From NCBI RefSeq assembly GCF_019431375.1, contig NZ_CP080267.1:2173933-2237932 (forward strand): a stretch of DNA of 64,000 bases, written 5' to 3'. The translations under genes were made by a program, and so were the position numbers. Every line of letters begins with the position of its first letter. Position 1 is the first letter of the stretch. Positions 57,070 to 64,000 of this stretch are shown piece by piece. The stretch comes from Alcanivorax sp. GTDB lineage: Bacteria; Pseudomonadota; Gammaproteobacteria; Pseudomonadales; Alcanivoracaceae. The notes under the pieces were generated by a model. That model saw nothing but the letters and a program-made list of their open reading frames with translations. It did no database searches and had not been told where the DNA came from.

Positions 57070-57603
57070 ATGGAATCCAGCGCAATGAAATGGGGTTTGA
57101 CGGTTGCCGTGATTCTGGTGGCCTGGCTGCTGTCCGTGTTGCTGCGAGGTGCCACCCGGCGCCTGGGCCGCCGCCGTGATTTCAGCCGGGCACGCATCTT
57201 CCAAACCGCCGTGGTCATCAACAGCGCCTGTGTGGTGCTGTCACTGCTTACCATCGGGATTCTCTGGGGCCTGAACGGCAGCGGCCTGATGGTGTTCGCC
57301 ACCTCGCTGATGGCACTGCTCGGTGTGGCCCTGTTTGCCAGCTGGTCCATGCTCAGCAACACCACCGCCGCCATCATCCTGTTCTTCAGTGCGCCCTACC
57401 GGGTGGGCGATCGCATCCGCCTGCTGGATGGCGACAACACGGTCACCGGGCAAATCCGCTACATGGGGCTGATCTTCATCACCGTGCAGGACGAGCTGGG
57501 CCACCGCTACACCCTGCCCAACAACCTGCTGCTCCAGAAAACCGTGATTCGCCTGCGCGGCGACACCCTGCCCAAAGACCAGAAACACTGCCGGGCTGAC
57601 TAG
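57070..57603 (+). CDS. minimal MscS-domain membrane protein
   Basis: A 177-residue protein with three hydrophobic helices (LTVAVILVAWLLSVLL, AVVINSACVVLSLLTIGILW, MVFATSLMALLGVALFASWS) followed by an abbreviated MscS beta domain: NTTAAIILFFSAPYRVGDRI, then LLDGDNTVTGQIRYMGLIFI and LPNNLLLQKTVIRLRG. The C-terminal vestibule domain is missing. Such short forms occur in several gammaproteobacteria; whether they form channels alone is unknown. The start is the ATG at 57070, 7 bases after the hydrolase stop. Confidence 0.78.
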   Translation: MESSAMKWGLTVAVILVAWLLSVLLRGATRRLGRRRDFSRARIFQTAVVINSACVVLSLLTIGILWGLNGSGLMVFATSLMALLGVALFASWSMLSNTTAAIILFFSAPYRVGDRIRLLDGDNTVTGQIRYMGLIFITVQDELGHRYTLPNNLLLQKTVIRLRGDTLPKDQKHCRAD

Positions 57604-57690
57604 CTCGCCCGGCGCGAGTAAAGTGACAGCTAACCTAACTGACACCCTTTGCCAGGCGGGCAAGGGCAAGACCACCACAAGGACGAAACC

Positions 57691-57993
57691 ATGCGATACC
57701 TCTTCCCCCTGATCATCACCGCCCTGCTGGCCGGCTGTCAGAGCGGCACCGAAGCCGACAACAGGCTACCGGATGCCTGTTACCAGCCGCCGGAAACCGG
57801 CATGTGCAAGGCGGCGTTCCAGCGTTACTACTACGATCAGGAAAGTGACAGCTGCAAGAGTTTTACCTGGGGTGGCTGCAAGGGGAGCGTGCCCTTCGAA
57901 ACACAGGACGCCTGCGTACAGACCTGCAATGCCAGCAATAGTGAACCCGCCGCCCCGGCGAGAACCTACCGCAGCAAAGGAGACCCGCAATGA
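57691..57993 (+). CDS. lipoprotein with a Kunitz/BPTI protease-inhibitor domain
   Basis: A 100-residue protein. The signal peptide MRYLFPLIITALLAGC has a lipobox (LLAGC, Cys16). Cysteines 30, 39, 55, 63, 75 and 79 have the Kunitz spacing x8, x15, x7, x11 and x3 (classic: 8, 15, 7, 12, 3). TGMCKAAF matches the inhibitory loop of BPTI (TGPCKARI), with Lys40 at the P1 position, which predicts inhibition of trypsin-like proteases. YYYDQESDSCKSFTWGGCKG matches the core. Presumably it sits on the outer membrane. AAGGACG precedes the ATG; it overlaps the next gene by 4 bases. The domain is mainly animal and scarce in bacteria. Confidence 0.85.
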   Translation: MRYLFPLIITALLAGCQSGTEADNRLPDACYQPPETGMCKAAFQRYYYDQESDSCKSFTWGGCKGSVPFETQDACVQTCNASNSEPAAPARTYRSKGDPQ

Positions 57994-58328
57994 GTCAGAC
58001 ATCGTCCCTGGGCATGGCCCGGGCGGTTTATGTACTACACCTGGTGGGCCTGATCACCGGCGGGCTGACCGCCGTTGCCGGGGTCATCATTGCCCACCTG
58101 CACGCCGGTGAAGCCCCGCCGCCCCTGCGTGAACACTTCCGCTTCCAGTACCGCACCTTCTGGATCGGTCTGCTCTACAGCATCATTGCCGGTATCACCA
58201 CCCTGGCCTTTATCGGCTGGTTACTGATGGTAGTGATTACCATCTGGTGGATCGTGCGCTGTGCCCGCGGCCTGAGCACCCTGAATCGCAACGTGGCACC
58301 GGCCCGGGTAGATACCTGGGGCTTCTGA
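57990..58328 (+). CDS. small DUF4870-like membrane protein
   Basis: A 112-residue inner-membrane protein with three helices: AVYVLHLVGLITGGLTAVAG, FWIGLLYSIIAGITTLAFIG and the adjoining WLLMVVITIWWIVRCARGL. HFRFQYRTFWIG is typical of the DUF4870/Tic20-like small membrane family. Its role is unknown. It overlaps the Kunitz lipoprotein gene by 4 bases, so the two are made together. Confidence 0.72.
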   Translation: MSQTSSLGMARAVYVLHLVGLITGGLTAVAGVIIAHLHAGEAPPPLREHFRFQYRTFWIGLLYSIIAGITTLAFIGWLLMVVITIWWIVRCARGLSTLNRNVAPARVDTWGF

Positions 58329-58399
58329 TTGTGCCGCTGTCACAAAGTTGTCATTACGGCCGGCCAGACTGGCTGGCCCGCGCCTACCTAGGAGAGACC

Positions 58400-59104
58400 A
58401 TGCTGTCCCTGCGCCTTATCCCCCTCGTTCTCTGCGTCCTGATCCTGTCTGCCTGCGCCCGCAGCCCGGTGGTTCAGCTCTATGATGGCCCCGCCAAGTC
58501 CGACAGCCAGGTCCTCACCGTGCGTGTGCCCAGTGAAATCGAAGTGTTCACCATCAACGGCAAGGAAGTGGATGGCGTGAACACCTTTTTCGCCACCGAC
58601 TTCAAGGAACTGAAATTCACCCCGGGACGCTACGAGATCCTCGCCTACTACAAGGAACTGTGGCAGCTGGATGCGGACAACCACGAAATCGTGAAGAGCA
58701 ACCCGGCCAACTTCATCGTCGATGGCAAGGCTGGCGAGAAATGGCAGCTGGGCTATGAAAAACCCCAGGATGTGGAAGAAGCCCGTGCCTTGGAAGATTC
58801 CTTTACCGGCTGGACCGTCAATACCGCCACTGGCGAAAAAGTCGCTGCCACGGAATCCAACCTGATCCTCAAGCGCGGCTTCCTGGCGCCGATCACCGGC
58901 GAAGAAGTGAGCACCGCCGCCGCCGACAGCGTGGCCCCCCAGCAAACGGCCACCCCGGCGCCAGCGCCCAGCGCCCCGGCTCCCGCCACCCAGGCAGCCC
59001 CTGCCCCGGCCCCCGCCGGCAGCTACCTGGATACCCTGAAAGCCCAGTGGAAACAGGCCACCCCGGAAGAACGTCGGGAATTTTTGCAGTGGATTTCGCA
59101 GTAA
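58400..59104 (+). CDS. DUF2057 (YccT-like) lipoprotein
   Basis: A 234-residue secreted protein with lipobox LILSAC (Cys19). The domain has VRVPSEIEVFTINGKEVDGV, LKFTPGRYEILAYYKELWQL and SNPANFIVDGKAGEKWQLGY, as in DUF2057 proteins, which are envelope proteins of unknown function related to YccT. After it comes a low-complexity Ala/Pro linker (about 180-215) and a short C-terminal helix (YLDTLKAQWKQATPEERREF). GGAGAGACC precedes the ATG at 58400; earlier in-frame codons overlap the previous gene. Confidence 0.78.
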   Translation: MLSLRLIPLVLCVLILSACARSPVVQLYDGPAKSDSQVLTVRVPSEIEVFTINGKEVDGVNTFFATDFKELKFTPGRYEILAYYKELWQLDADNHEIVKSNPANFIVDGKAGEKWQLGYEKPQDVEEARALEDSFTGWTVNTATGEKVAATESNLILKRGFLAPITGEEVSTAAADSVAPQQTATPAPAPSAPAPATQAAPAPAPAGSYLDTLKAQWKQATPEERREFLQWISQ

Positions 59105-59135
59105 CCCCACCGATTACTCGACGCTCCCTACTACC

Positions 59136-59291
59136 GTAGGAGCGTCGCTCGCGGCGCGATAACCCAACGTCTGAAAAATCGATTTACCACAGAGAGCACA
59201 GACCGAGGACAAGAAAAGGGTTTCTCTGTGCCCTCTGTGGTGAACATGCTTTCAATCCTGGTTGGGATCGCGCCGCCAGCGACGCTCCTAC
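59136..59291. repeat. palindromic repeat with CCACAGA inner arms, copy 2
   Basis: GTAGGAGCGTCGCTCGCGGC (59136) to GCCAGCGACGCTCCTAC (59291). Inner arms TTTACCACAGAGAGCACAGA and TCTGTGCCCTCTGTGGTGAA. The same design as 29908-30079 and 60623-60785, between two convergent genes. Confidence 0.85.
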
Positions 59292-59307
59292 GGCGAGGTG
59301 TAGAAAT

Positions 59308-59727
59308 TCACTCCCCCTGAATCGTCGCCACCACTCTTCTCGCCCCGCCATGGTCCCGGTGCTCGCACAGATAGATGCCCTGCCAGGTACCCAGCGCCAG
59401 GCGCCCATTGCTGATCGGCAGGCTCAGTGACGGGCCGATCAGCACGCTCTTGATATGGGCCGGCATATCGTCCGGGCCTTCCAGGGTGTGTTCATAATAG
59501 GGCGCGTTTTCCGGCACCATCACATTCAGGTGACGCTCCAGGTCGCCGCGCACATCCGGGTCGGCATTTTCGTTGATGGTCAGCGACGCGGAGGTGTGCT
59601 GGATAAACAGATGCAGCAAGCCCACCTTCACCTCCGCCAGCTCCGGCAAGCCTTCCCGCACTTCACGGGTTACCAGGTGGCAACCACGGCGTTGCGCCGC
59701 CAGCGTCAACGTTTTCTGAAACCACAT
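59308..59727 (-). CDS. YjbQ (UPF0047) family protein
   Basis: A 139-residue protein of the YjbQ family (one beta-barrel-like domain). Diagnostic stretches: LLHLFIQHTSASLTINENAD, then PDVRGDLERHLNVMVPENAP, DDMPAHIKSVLIGPSLSLPI and LALGTWQGIYLCEHRDHGG. Some members have weak thiamine phosphate synthase activity; the physiological role is unclear. Single gene on the minus strand, divergent from the SDR gene. Confidence 0.92.
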   Translation of the reverse strand: MWFQKTLTLAAQRRGCHLVTREVREGLPELAEVKVGLLHLFIQHTSASLTINENADPDVRGDLERHLNVMVPENAPYYEHTLEGPDDMPAHIKSVLIGPSLSLPISNGRLALGTWQGIYLCEHRDHGGARRVVATIQGE

Positions 59728-59801
59728 CTTCGTCCCCTCCGGACCTTGGCTCTCCCCGCTGACCCCGGCACACTTGAGCCAACGACAGACAGGGAAACAT
59801 C

Positions 59802-60608
59802 ATGAAACTGAATGGCCAGACCATTGTACTGACCGGCGCCTCCAGTGGCATCGGGGCCGAGGCAGCGAAAATCATGGCGCGCCGAGGCGCCACCTTGTGC
59901 CTGGTGGCACGTCGCGAAGAACAGTTGCGCGAGGTTCAGGAAGTCATCGAGGCCGATGGCGGCTGCGCCTTTATCTACCCCTGCGACCTGAGCGATAACG
60001 TGGCTATCGAGGCCTGCGCTGCACGCATTCTCGCCGAGCAGCCGCGCATTGATGCACTGGTAAATAACGCGGCCCATTCCATCCGACGCCCCATCGAACA
60101 GTCCCTGGATCGCCTGCACGATTACCAGCGCACTGTGCAGTTGAATTACATCGGCGCCGTCGCCATGACCCTGAAACTGCTGCCGCGTTTTCTCGACCAG
60201 GGCCAGGGCCATGTGGTGAATATTTCCAGCCTCTCCACCCAGGTGCCCATCCCCCTGTTTTCCGCCTACCTGGCCAGCAAGAGTGCGCTGGAATCCTTCA
60301 CCCGCTCCCTGCAGGCGGAAATGGGCCATCAGGGTATCAGCACCACGGTGGTGTACTTCCCCATGGTGCGCACGCCCATGTCATCGCGCACCGCCATCTA
60401 CAAATACATGCCGATGATGCACGTGAAAAAGGCCGCCGGCTGGATCGTGGAAGCCTGCGAAAAACGCCCGGCGCGCATTGCGCGCCCCATGGGCAAATTG
60501 GGCAGCGTGCTGCTCGCCGCCCTCCCCGGCCCGGCCACCAAACTGCCGCAGCCGTTGTTCCGGGGTATGGACAAACTGCTGGCCAGCCAGCTTAAGAAGA
60601 AGGGGTGA
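59802..60608 (+). CDS. short-chain dehydrogenase/reductase
   Basis: A 268-residue SDR oxidoreductase. The cofactor site is IVLTGASSGIGAEAAKIMAR (about 9-28), then ALVNNAAHSIRRPIEQ, the catalytic Ser in VVNISSLSTQVPIPLFSAY and Tyr/Lys in AYLASKSAL (about 161-169). The C-terminus (PMVRTPMSSRTAIYKYMPMM, then AAGWIVEACEKRPARIARPM) is like the SDRs fused to or encoded beside long-chain fatty acyl enzymes in hydrocarbon degraders, which hints at a lipid substrate (inference). AGGGAAACATC precedes the ATG. Confidence 0.88.
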   Translation: MKLNGQTIVLTGASSGIGAEAAKIMARRGATLCLVARREEQLREVQEVIEADGGCAFIYPCDLSDNVAIEACAARILAEQPRIDALVNNAAHSIRRPIEQSLDRLHDYQRTVQLNYIGAVAMTLKLLPRFLDQGQGHVVNISSLSTQVPIPLFSAYLASKSALESFTRSLQAEMGHQGISTTVVYFPMVRTPMSSRTAIYKYMPMMHVKKAAGWIVEACEKRPARIARPMGKLGSVLLAALPGPATKLPQPLFRGMDKLLASQLKKKG

Positions 60609-60622
60609 AACCAAACCTCTCC

Positions 60623-60785
60623 GTAGGAGCGTCGCTGGCGGCGCGATAACCCAACGTCAGAAAAGATCGATTTACCACAGAGGTCACAGAGGAAAAGAAA
60701 AGGGTTTCTCTGTGTGCTCTGTGCCCTCTGTGGGGAAAATGCTTTTGATCCAGTCCCGGAATCGCGCCGCGAGCGACGCTCCTAC
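60623..60785. repeat. palindromic repeat with CCACAGA inner arms, copy 3
   Basis: GTAGGAGCGTCGCTGGCGGC (60623) to GCGAGCGACGCTCCTAC (60785). Inner arms TTTACCACAGAGGTCACAGA and TCTGTGCCCTCTGTGGGGAA. It lies between convergent genes and ends a few bases before the dehydrogenase stop. Confidence 0.85.
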
Positions 60786-60793
60786 AACAACCT

Positions 60794-61747
60794 TCAATTC
60801 ACCACGTTGATGGCACTCCCCGCCTGCCACTGACGGATATTTTCCACGACCCCGTCCAGCAACCGCTGTCGGCATTCCCGGGTGCCCCAGGCGTTGTGCG
60901 GGGTAATGATCAGGTTGGGGATATCGTCCGCCAGCAACGGATGATCCGCCGGTGGCGGTTCGCTGCTGAGCACGTCCAGGCCGGCGCCACCCAGGTGGCC
61001 GCTACGCAATGCATCGGCCAGGGCCGGTTCATCGATCAGGCCGCCACGGGCGGTGTTGATCAACAGGGCGCCGGGTTTCATCTGCGCAATAAACGACGCA
61101 TTCACCAGCTTGTCAGTCTGCGCCGTCAGCGGACAATGCAGGCTGAGCACATCCGCCTGGGGCAACAGTTCCGCCAACGACACTCGCCCGGACTGGCCAC
61201 CGTGGCGCTGGAAGGATTCCGCCACCAGCACCTGCATTCCCAACGCCTCGGCCAGTCGTGCCACTTCCCGCCCCAGATCCCCGTGGCCAATCAGCCCCAG
61301 GGTCTTGCCGGCCAGTTCCATGATCGGATGATCCAGCAAACAGAACTGCTCCGCCCGGCTCCAGGCCCCGGCCTTCACATCCCGGTCGTAAAGATGCCAG
61401 CGGGTGGCCAGGGACAGCATCATGGTCAGGGTGTGCTGGGCCACCGACGCCCGCGCATAACCGCTCACATTGCACACCGTGATGCCCAATTCCCGGGCCG
61501 CCTCCAGATCCACATTATTGGTACCGGTGGCACAAATGCAGATAAGCTTGAGGGACGGGCAGGCTTTCAGGGTGGTGGCATCCAGCACCACCTTGTTGGT
61601 GATGACCACCTGGGCACCATCCAGACGCGCCAGCCGATCTTCCGGGCGGGTCAGCGGATAAAAGGTCCAGGGCATCAACGCCTCAAGGGCGGCGAAGTCC
61701 ATCTCGGCGGGATTAAGGGTATCGGTGTCGAGAAAAACGCCCTGCAT
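60794..61747 (-). CDS. D-2-hydroxyacid dehydrogenase
   Basis: A 317-residue NAD-dependent dehydrogenase of the phosphoglycerate/hydroxypyruvate reductase type. The Rossmann motif is TLGLIGHGDLGREVARLAEA (about 148-167). Catalytic residues: Arg in NTARGGLIDEPALADAL, Glu and His in the region leading to IITPHNAWGTRECRQRL. CICATGTNNVDLEAARELGI is also standard. Candidate substrates are glycerate/hydroxypyruvate or other 2-oxo acids; the sequence does not decide. Divergent from the DUF523 gene. Confidence 0.88.
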   Translation of the reverse strand: MQGVFLDTDTLNPAEMDFAALEALMPWTFYPLTRPEDRLARLDGAQVVITNKVVLDATTLKACPSLKLICICATGTNNVDLEAARELGITVCNVSGYARASVAQHTLTMMLSLATRWHLYDRDVKAGAWSRAEQFCLLDHPIMELAGKTLGLIGHGDLGREVARLAEALGMQVLVAESFQRHGGQSGRVSLAELLPQADVLSLHCPLTAQTDKLVNASFIAQMKPGALLINTARGGLIDEPALADALRSGHLGGAGLDVLSSEPPPADHPLLADDIPNLIITPHNAWGTRECRQRLLDGVVENIRQWQAGSAINVVN

Positions 61748-61785
61748 GTTCGGTCACCTTTATCGGGGAAGAAGGGAGGGGTTCC

Positions 61786-62454
61786 ATGCTAACGGATTTG
61801 CTGGAAAAGATGGGCTTCACCCTGCCACAACATGAGTGGCAGAAACCGGTAGTGGGCGTCAGCGCCTGCCTGCTCGGCCAGAAGGTCCGCTACGACGGCG
61901 ACCACAAACACAGCGCCATCCTGGTTCATCAACTTGGCCCCCTGCTGCGCTTTCGCGATACCTGCCCGGAAGTGGCCATCGGCCTGCCGGTGCCGAGGCC
62001 GCCCATTCAGGTGGTGCAGCTGGATGACCAGCTCCGCGTTCGGGGCGTGGACGATCCACAACAGGATGTCACCGAAGCCCTGGAAACCGTGGCCGCCGGC
62101 ATGAACGAACCCTTGAGCGGTTTCGTGCTCAAAGCCCGCTCCCCCAGTTGCGGCCACCTGAGCACGCCGGTGCATAACGCCAGCGGTCAGCAGATCGGCA
62201 TGGCCTCCGGCGCCTTCGCCCGCAAGCTCCACGAACTGTTCCCGCGCATCCCCCTGGCCAACGACAGCGACCTGGAAAAGCCCGCCTTCCTGCAAAGCTT
62301 TCTGCTGCAGGTGTATTGCTACCACCAGTGGCATCACAGCGACCATCAGGGCCAGTGGCTCAATGACATGCAGGCACAAAGCGAACAACTGGACGAGCCC
62401 CTGCACAGTGGGCTGCGCCACTATCTGGACAAGCTTGGGCAGGCGATGCATTGA
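61786..62454 (+). CDS. DUF523 family protein
   Basis: A 222-residue protein whose core (about 21-165) is the DUF523 domain: VVGVSACLLGQKVRYDGDHK (Cys), FRDTCPEVAIGLPVPRPPIQ and LKARSPSCGHLSTPVHNASG with a further conserved Cys pair. Such conserved Cys suggest metal or sulfur chemistry, but no activity is known to me. The C-terminal 60 residues form a helical extension (DLEKPAFLQSFLLQVYCYHQ). In other bacteria the domain is often fused to DUF1722, which is absent here. Confidence 0.85.
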   Translation: MLTDLLEKMGFTLPQHEWQKPVVGVSACLLGQKVRYDGDHKHSAILVHQLGPLLRFRDTCPEVAIGLPVPRPPIQVVQLDDQLRVRGVDDPQQDVTEALETVAAGMNEPLSGFVLKARSPSCGHLSTPVHNASGQQIGMASGAFARKLHELFPRIPLANDSDLEKPAFLQSFLLQVYCYHQWHHSDHQGQWLNDMQAQSEQLDEPLHSGLRHYLDKLGQAMH

Positions 62455-62566
62455 AGAGCAGTTAATAGTTAATAGCGAAAACCAAACCCGAGCCCGGTTT
62501 CGTGGGGAATCAATGCGCGCTATCGTGGTCGGTAATGGACCCCATCAGCGACCCGGCGAGGATGTC

Positions 62567-64000
62567 ATGACACAGCAACAGGATCGGCTGCTCTGGATCG
62601 ACGGCCAATTTACCCCCGGCAGCGACAACCAGTTTTTCGACACCATCAACCCGGCCACCAATCAGGTGATCTGCCGGGTGGCCCAGGCCACCCCCGACGA
62701 TGTGGATCGCGCCGTGCAGGCGGCCAAGCGTGCGCAACCCGCCTGGCAGGCACTTGGCGGCGTGGAGCGCGGGCGCATCCTGATGCGCACCGCGCAGTTG
62801 CTGCGCGAACACCGTGACGAGATCGCCCAGCTGGAAACCCTGGATGCGGGCAAGCCCATCGCCGAAACCCCGGAAGCAGATGTGGATTCCGCCATCGACT
62901 GCCTGGAGTATTTCGCCGGCCAGGCCAGCTCCCTGCAGGGGGAATACCAGCAGGTGCCCGGCGGCTTCTTCTACACCCGCCCGGAACCCTTGGGCGTGTG
63001 CGCCGGCATCGGTGCCTGGAACTACCCAGTGCAGATCGCCAGCTGGAAAGCGGCCCCGGCCCTGGCCGCCGGCAATGCGCTGGTCTACAAACCCTCGGAA
63101 GTCACCCCCCTGTCCGCCCTGCGTCTGGCAGAGCTGTTCAAGGAAGCGGGCCTGCCCAATGGCATCTTCAATGTGGTGCAGGGTTTCCGGGAAACCGGCG
63201 AGGCACTTACCGGTCACCCGCAGGTGGCCAAGGTGTCGCTCACCGGTGGCGTCCCCACCGGCAAGGCGGTGATGCGCGCCGCTGCTGATACCCTGAAAGC
63301 CGTCACCCTGGAACTGGGCGGCAAATCGCCGCTGATCATCTTCGACGATGCGGATCTGGATAACGCCGTGTCCGCCGCCATGCTCGCCAACTTCTACACC
63401 CAGGGGCAGATCTGCACCAACGGCACCCGCGTCTTTGTGCACGAAGACATCAAGGATGCCTTTGTGGAAAAACTGCTGGCCCGTGTCGGCACCCTGACCC
63501 TGGGCGACCCCGCGGACCCGGCCACGGAAGTGGGCCCGCTGATCAGCCGCCAGCACATGCAACACGTGCTCAACTATATCGAGATCGGCAAGGAAGAAGG
63601 CGGGCAGGTGCTGATCGGCGGCGGCAAGGCAGAGGTGGATGGCCTACCGGAGGGCAACTTCATATTGCCCACGGTATTCGATGGCCTCAACGACGACATG
63701 ACCATCGTGCGCGAGGAAATCTTCGGCCCGGTGCTGTCACTGCTCAGCTTCCGCGACGAAGATGAAGTGGTGGCCCGCGCCAACAACACCGACTTCGGCC
63801 TGGCCGGCGGCGTCTTCACCCGCGACATCAATCGCGGCCACCGCATGGCGGAACGGATCGATGCCGGCATCGTGTGGGTGAACCACTACAACTTGACGCC
63901 CATTGAGATGCCCTTCGGTGGCTTCAAGCAGTCCGGCATCGGCAAGGAAAACAGCCGCCGCGCCTTCGCTCACTACACCCGACTGAAGACGGTGTACGTG
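62567..64000 (+). CDS. betB: betaine-aldehyde dehydrogenase, 3' end cut by window
   Basis: Oxidises betaine aldehyde to glycine betaine, the osmoprotectant. The 478 residues in the window lack only about a dozen at the C-terminus. LWIDGQFTPGSDNQFFDTIN opens the protein; EPLGVCAGIGAWNYPVQIAS follows; the catalytic Glu249 is in LELGGKSPLIIFDDADL and the Cys283 in FYTQGQICTNGTRVFV; PFGGFKQSGIGKENSRRAF is near the end. These match BetB well, though other aldehydes are possible. GGCGAGGA precedes the ATG at 62567; an in-frame ATG at 62513 would add 18 unlikely residues. No betI or betT lies upstream; betA may follow outside the window. Confidence 0.9.
   Translation, partial: MTQQQDRLLWIDGQFTPGSDNQFFDTINPATNQVICRVAQATPDDVDRAVQAAKRAQPAWQALGGVERGRILMRTAQLLREHRDEIAQLETLDAGKPIAETPEADVDSAIDCLEYFAGQASSLQGEYQQVPGGFFYTRPEPLGVCAGIGAWNYPVQIASWKAAPALAAGNALVYKPSEVTPLSALRLAELFKEAGLPNGIFNVVQGFRETGEALTGHPQVAKVSLTGGVPTGKAVMRAAADTLKAVTLELGGKSPLIIFDDADLDNAVSAAMLANFYTQGQICTNGTRVFVHEDIKDAFVEKLLARVGTLTLGDPADPATEVGPLISRQHMQHVLNYIEIGKEEGGQVLIGGGKAEVDGLPEGNFILPTVFDGLNDDMTIVREEIFGPVLSLLSFRDEDEVVARANNTDFGLAGGVFTRDINRGHRMAERIDAGIVWVNHYNLTPIEMPFGGFKQSGIGKENSRRAFAHYTRLKTVYV

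Overview
The window is GC-rich, densely packed gammaproteobacterial chromosome. Gene order and protein types point to a relative of Pseudomonas in the Alcanivorax/marine Oceanospirillales range. The main clue is the run ilvD ... folA, thyA, lgt, TSUP permease, NRDE protein ... ptsP, rppH, HAD hydrolase, which I remember as a conserved block in Pseudomonas aeruginosa (about PA0353 down to PA0335). The genus cannot be fixed from sequence alone. No tRNA, rRNA or CRISPR array was seen.

Layout. (1) 1-9036: a broken ilvD/yqcC junction, a Fur-controlled hemP-hmuS pair, small conserved genes, then folA, thyA, lgt, a TSUP permease and an NRDE protein. (2) 9150-16626: a type VI secretion (T6SS) cargo module, all on the + strand with overlapping genes: a spike-accessory protein, a thiolase-like protein, a PAAR-like DUF4150 tip, a 1110-residue VasX-like membrane effector and two tandem paralogous membrane proteins, probably immunity proteins. 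It sits inside the conserved block with no VgrG or Hcp beside it. (3) 16800-24530: M20 peptidase, small kinase, ptsP, rppH, a complete IS5-type element with a 4-bp target duplication, HAD hydrolase, lipoprotein. (4) 24809-34419: an outer-membrane barrel, then a copper-defence region with two MerR/CueR-type operators that I infer control a Cu P-type ATPase operon and a multicopper oxidase/CopB/cytochrome operon. (5) 34818-38440: carbonic anhydrase, moaA, slyD and a solute-binding protein. (6) 39207-50916: vitamin B12. A cobalamin riboswitch precedes btuB-btuF-btuC-btuD-cobO-cobQ; cobC-cobD, cobT-phosphatase and cobU complete most of the lower-ligand and nucleotide-loop steps, but cobS (cobV) is not here. 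(7) 50916-64000: PhnA-like protein, moeA-moaB, an orphan cytochrome P450, two MscS-family channels, a metallo-beta-lactamase hydrolase, a Kunitz-domain lipoprotein (rare in bacteria), small envelope proteins, SDR and D-2-hydroxyacid dehydrogenases, DUF523, and a betB cut by the window end.

Repeats are unusually rich in the spaces between genes. There are at least three palindromic families: a GTAGGAGC...GCTCCTAC family, some copies of which carry heptanucleotide arrays; a roughly 160-bp family with CCACAGAG-type inner arms; and one 272-bp MITE-like element with perfect 27-bp inverted ends that supplies the stop codon of a cytochrome gene. The observations most worth a second look are the T6SS module with its homopolymer-bearing tandem immunity genes, the ilvD/yqcC fusion, the Kunitz lipoprotein, and the two copper operators, one of which seems to drive a leaderless mRNA.
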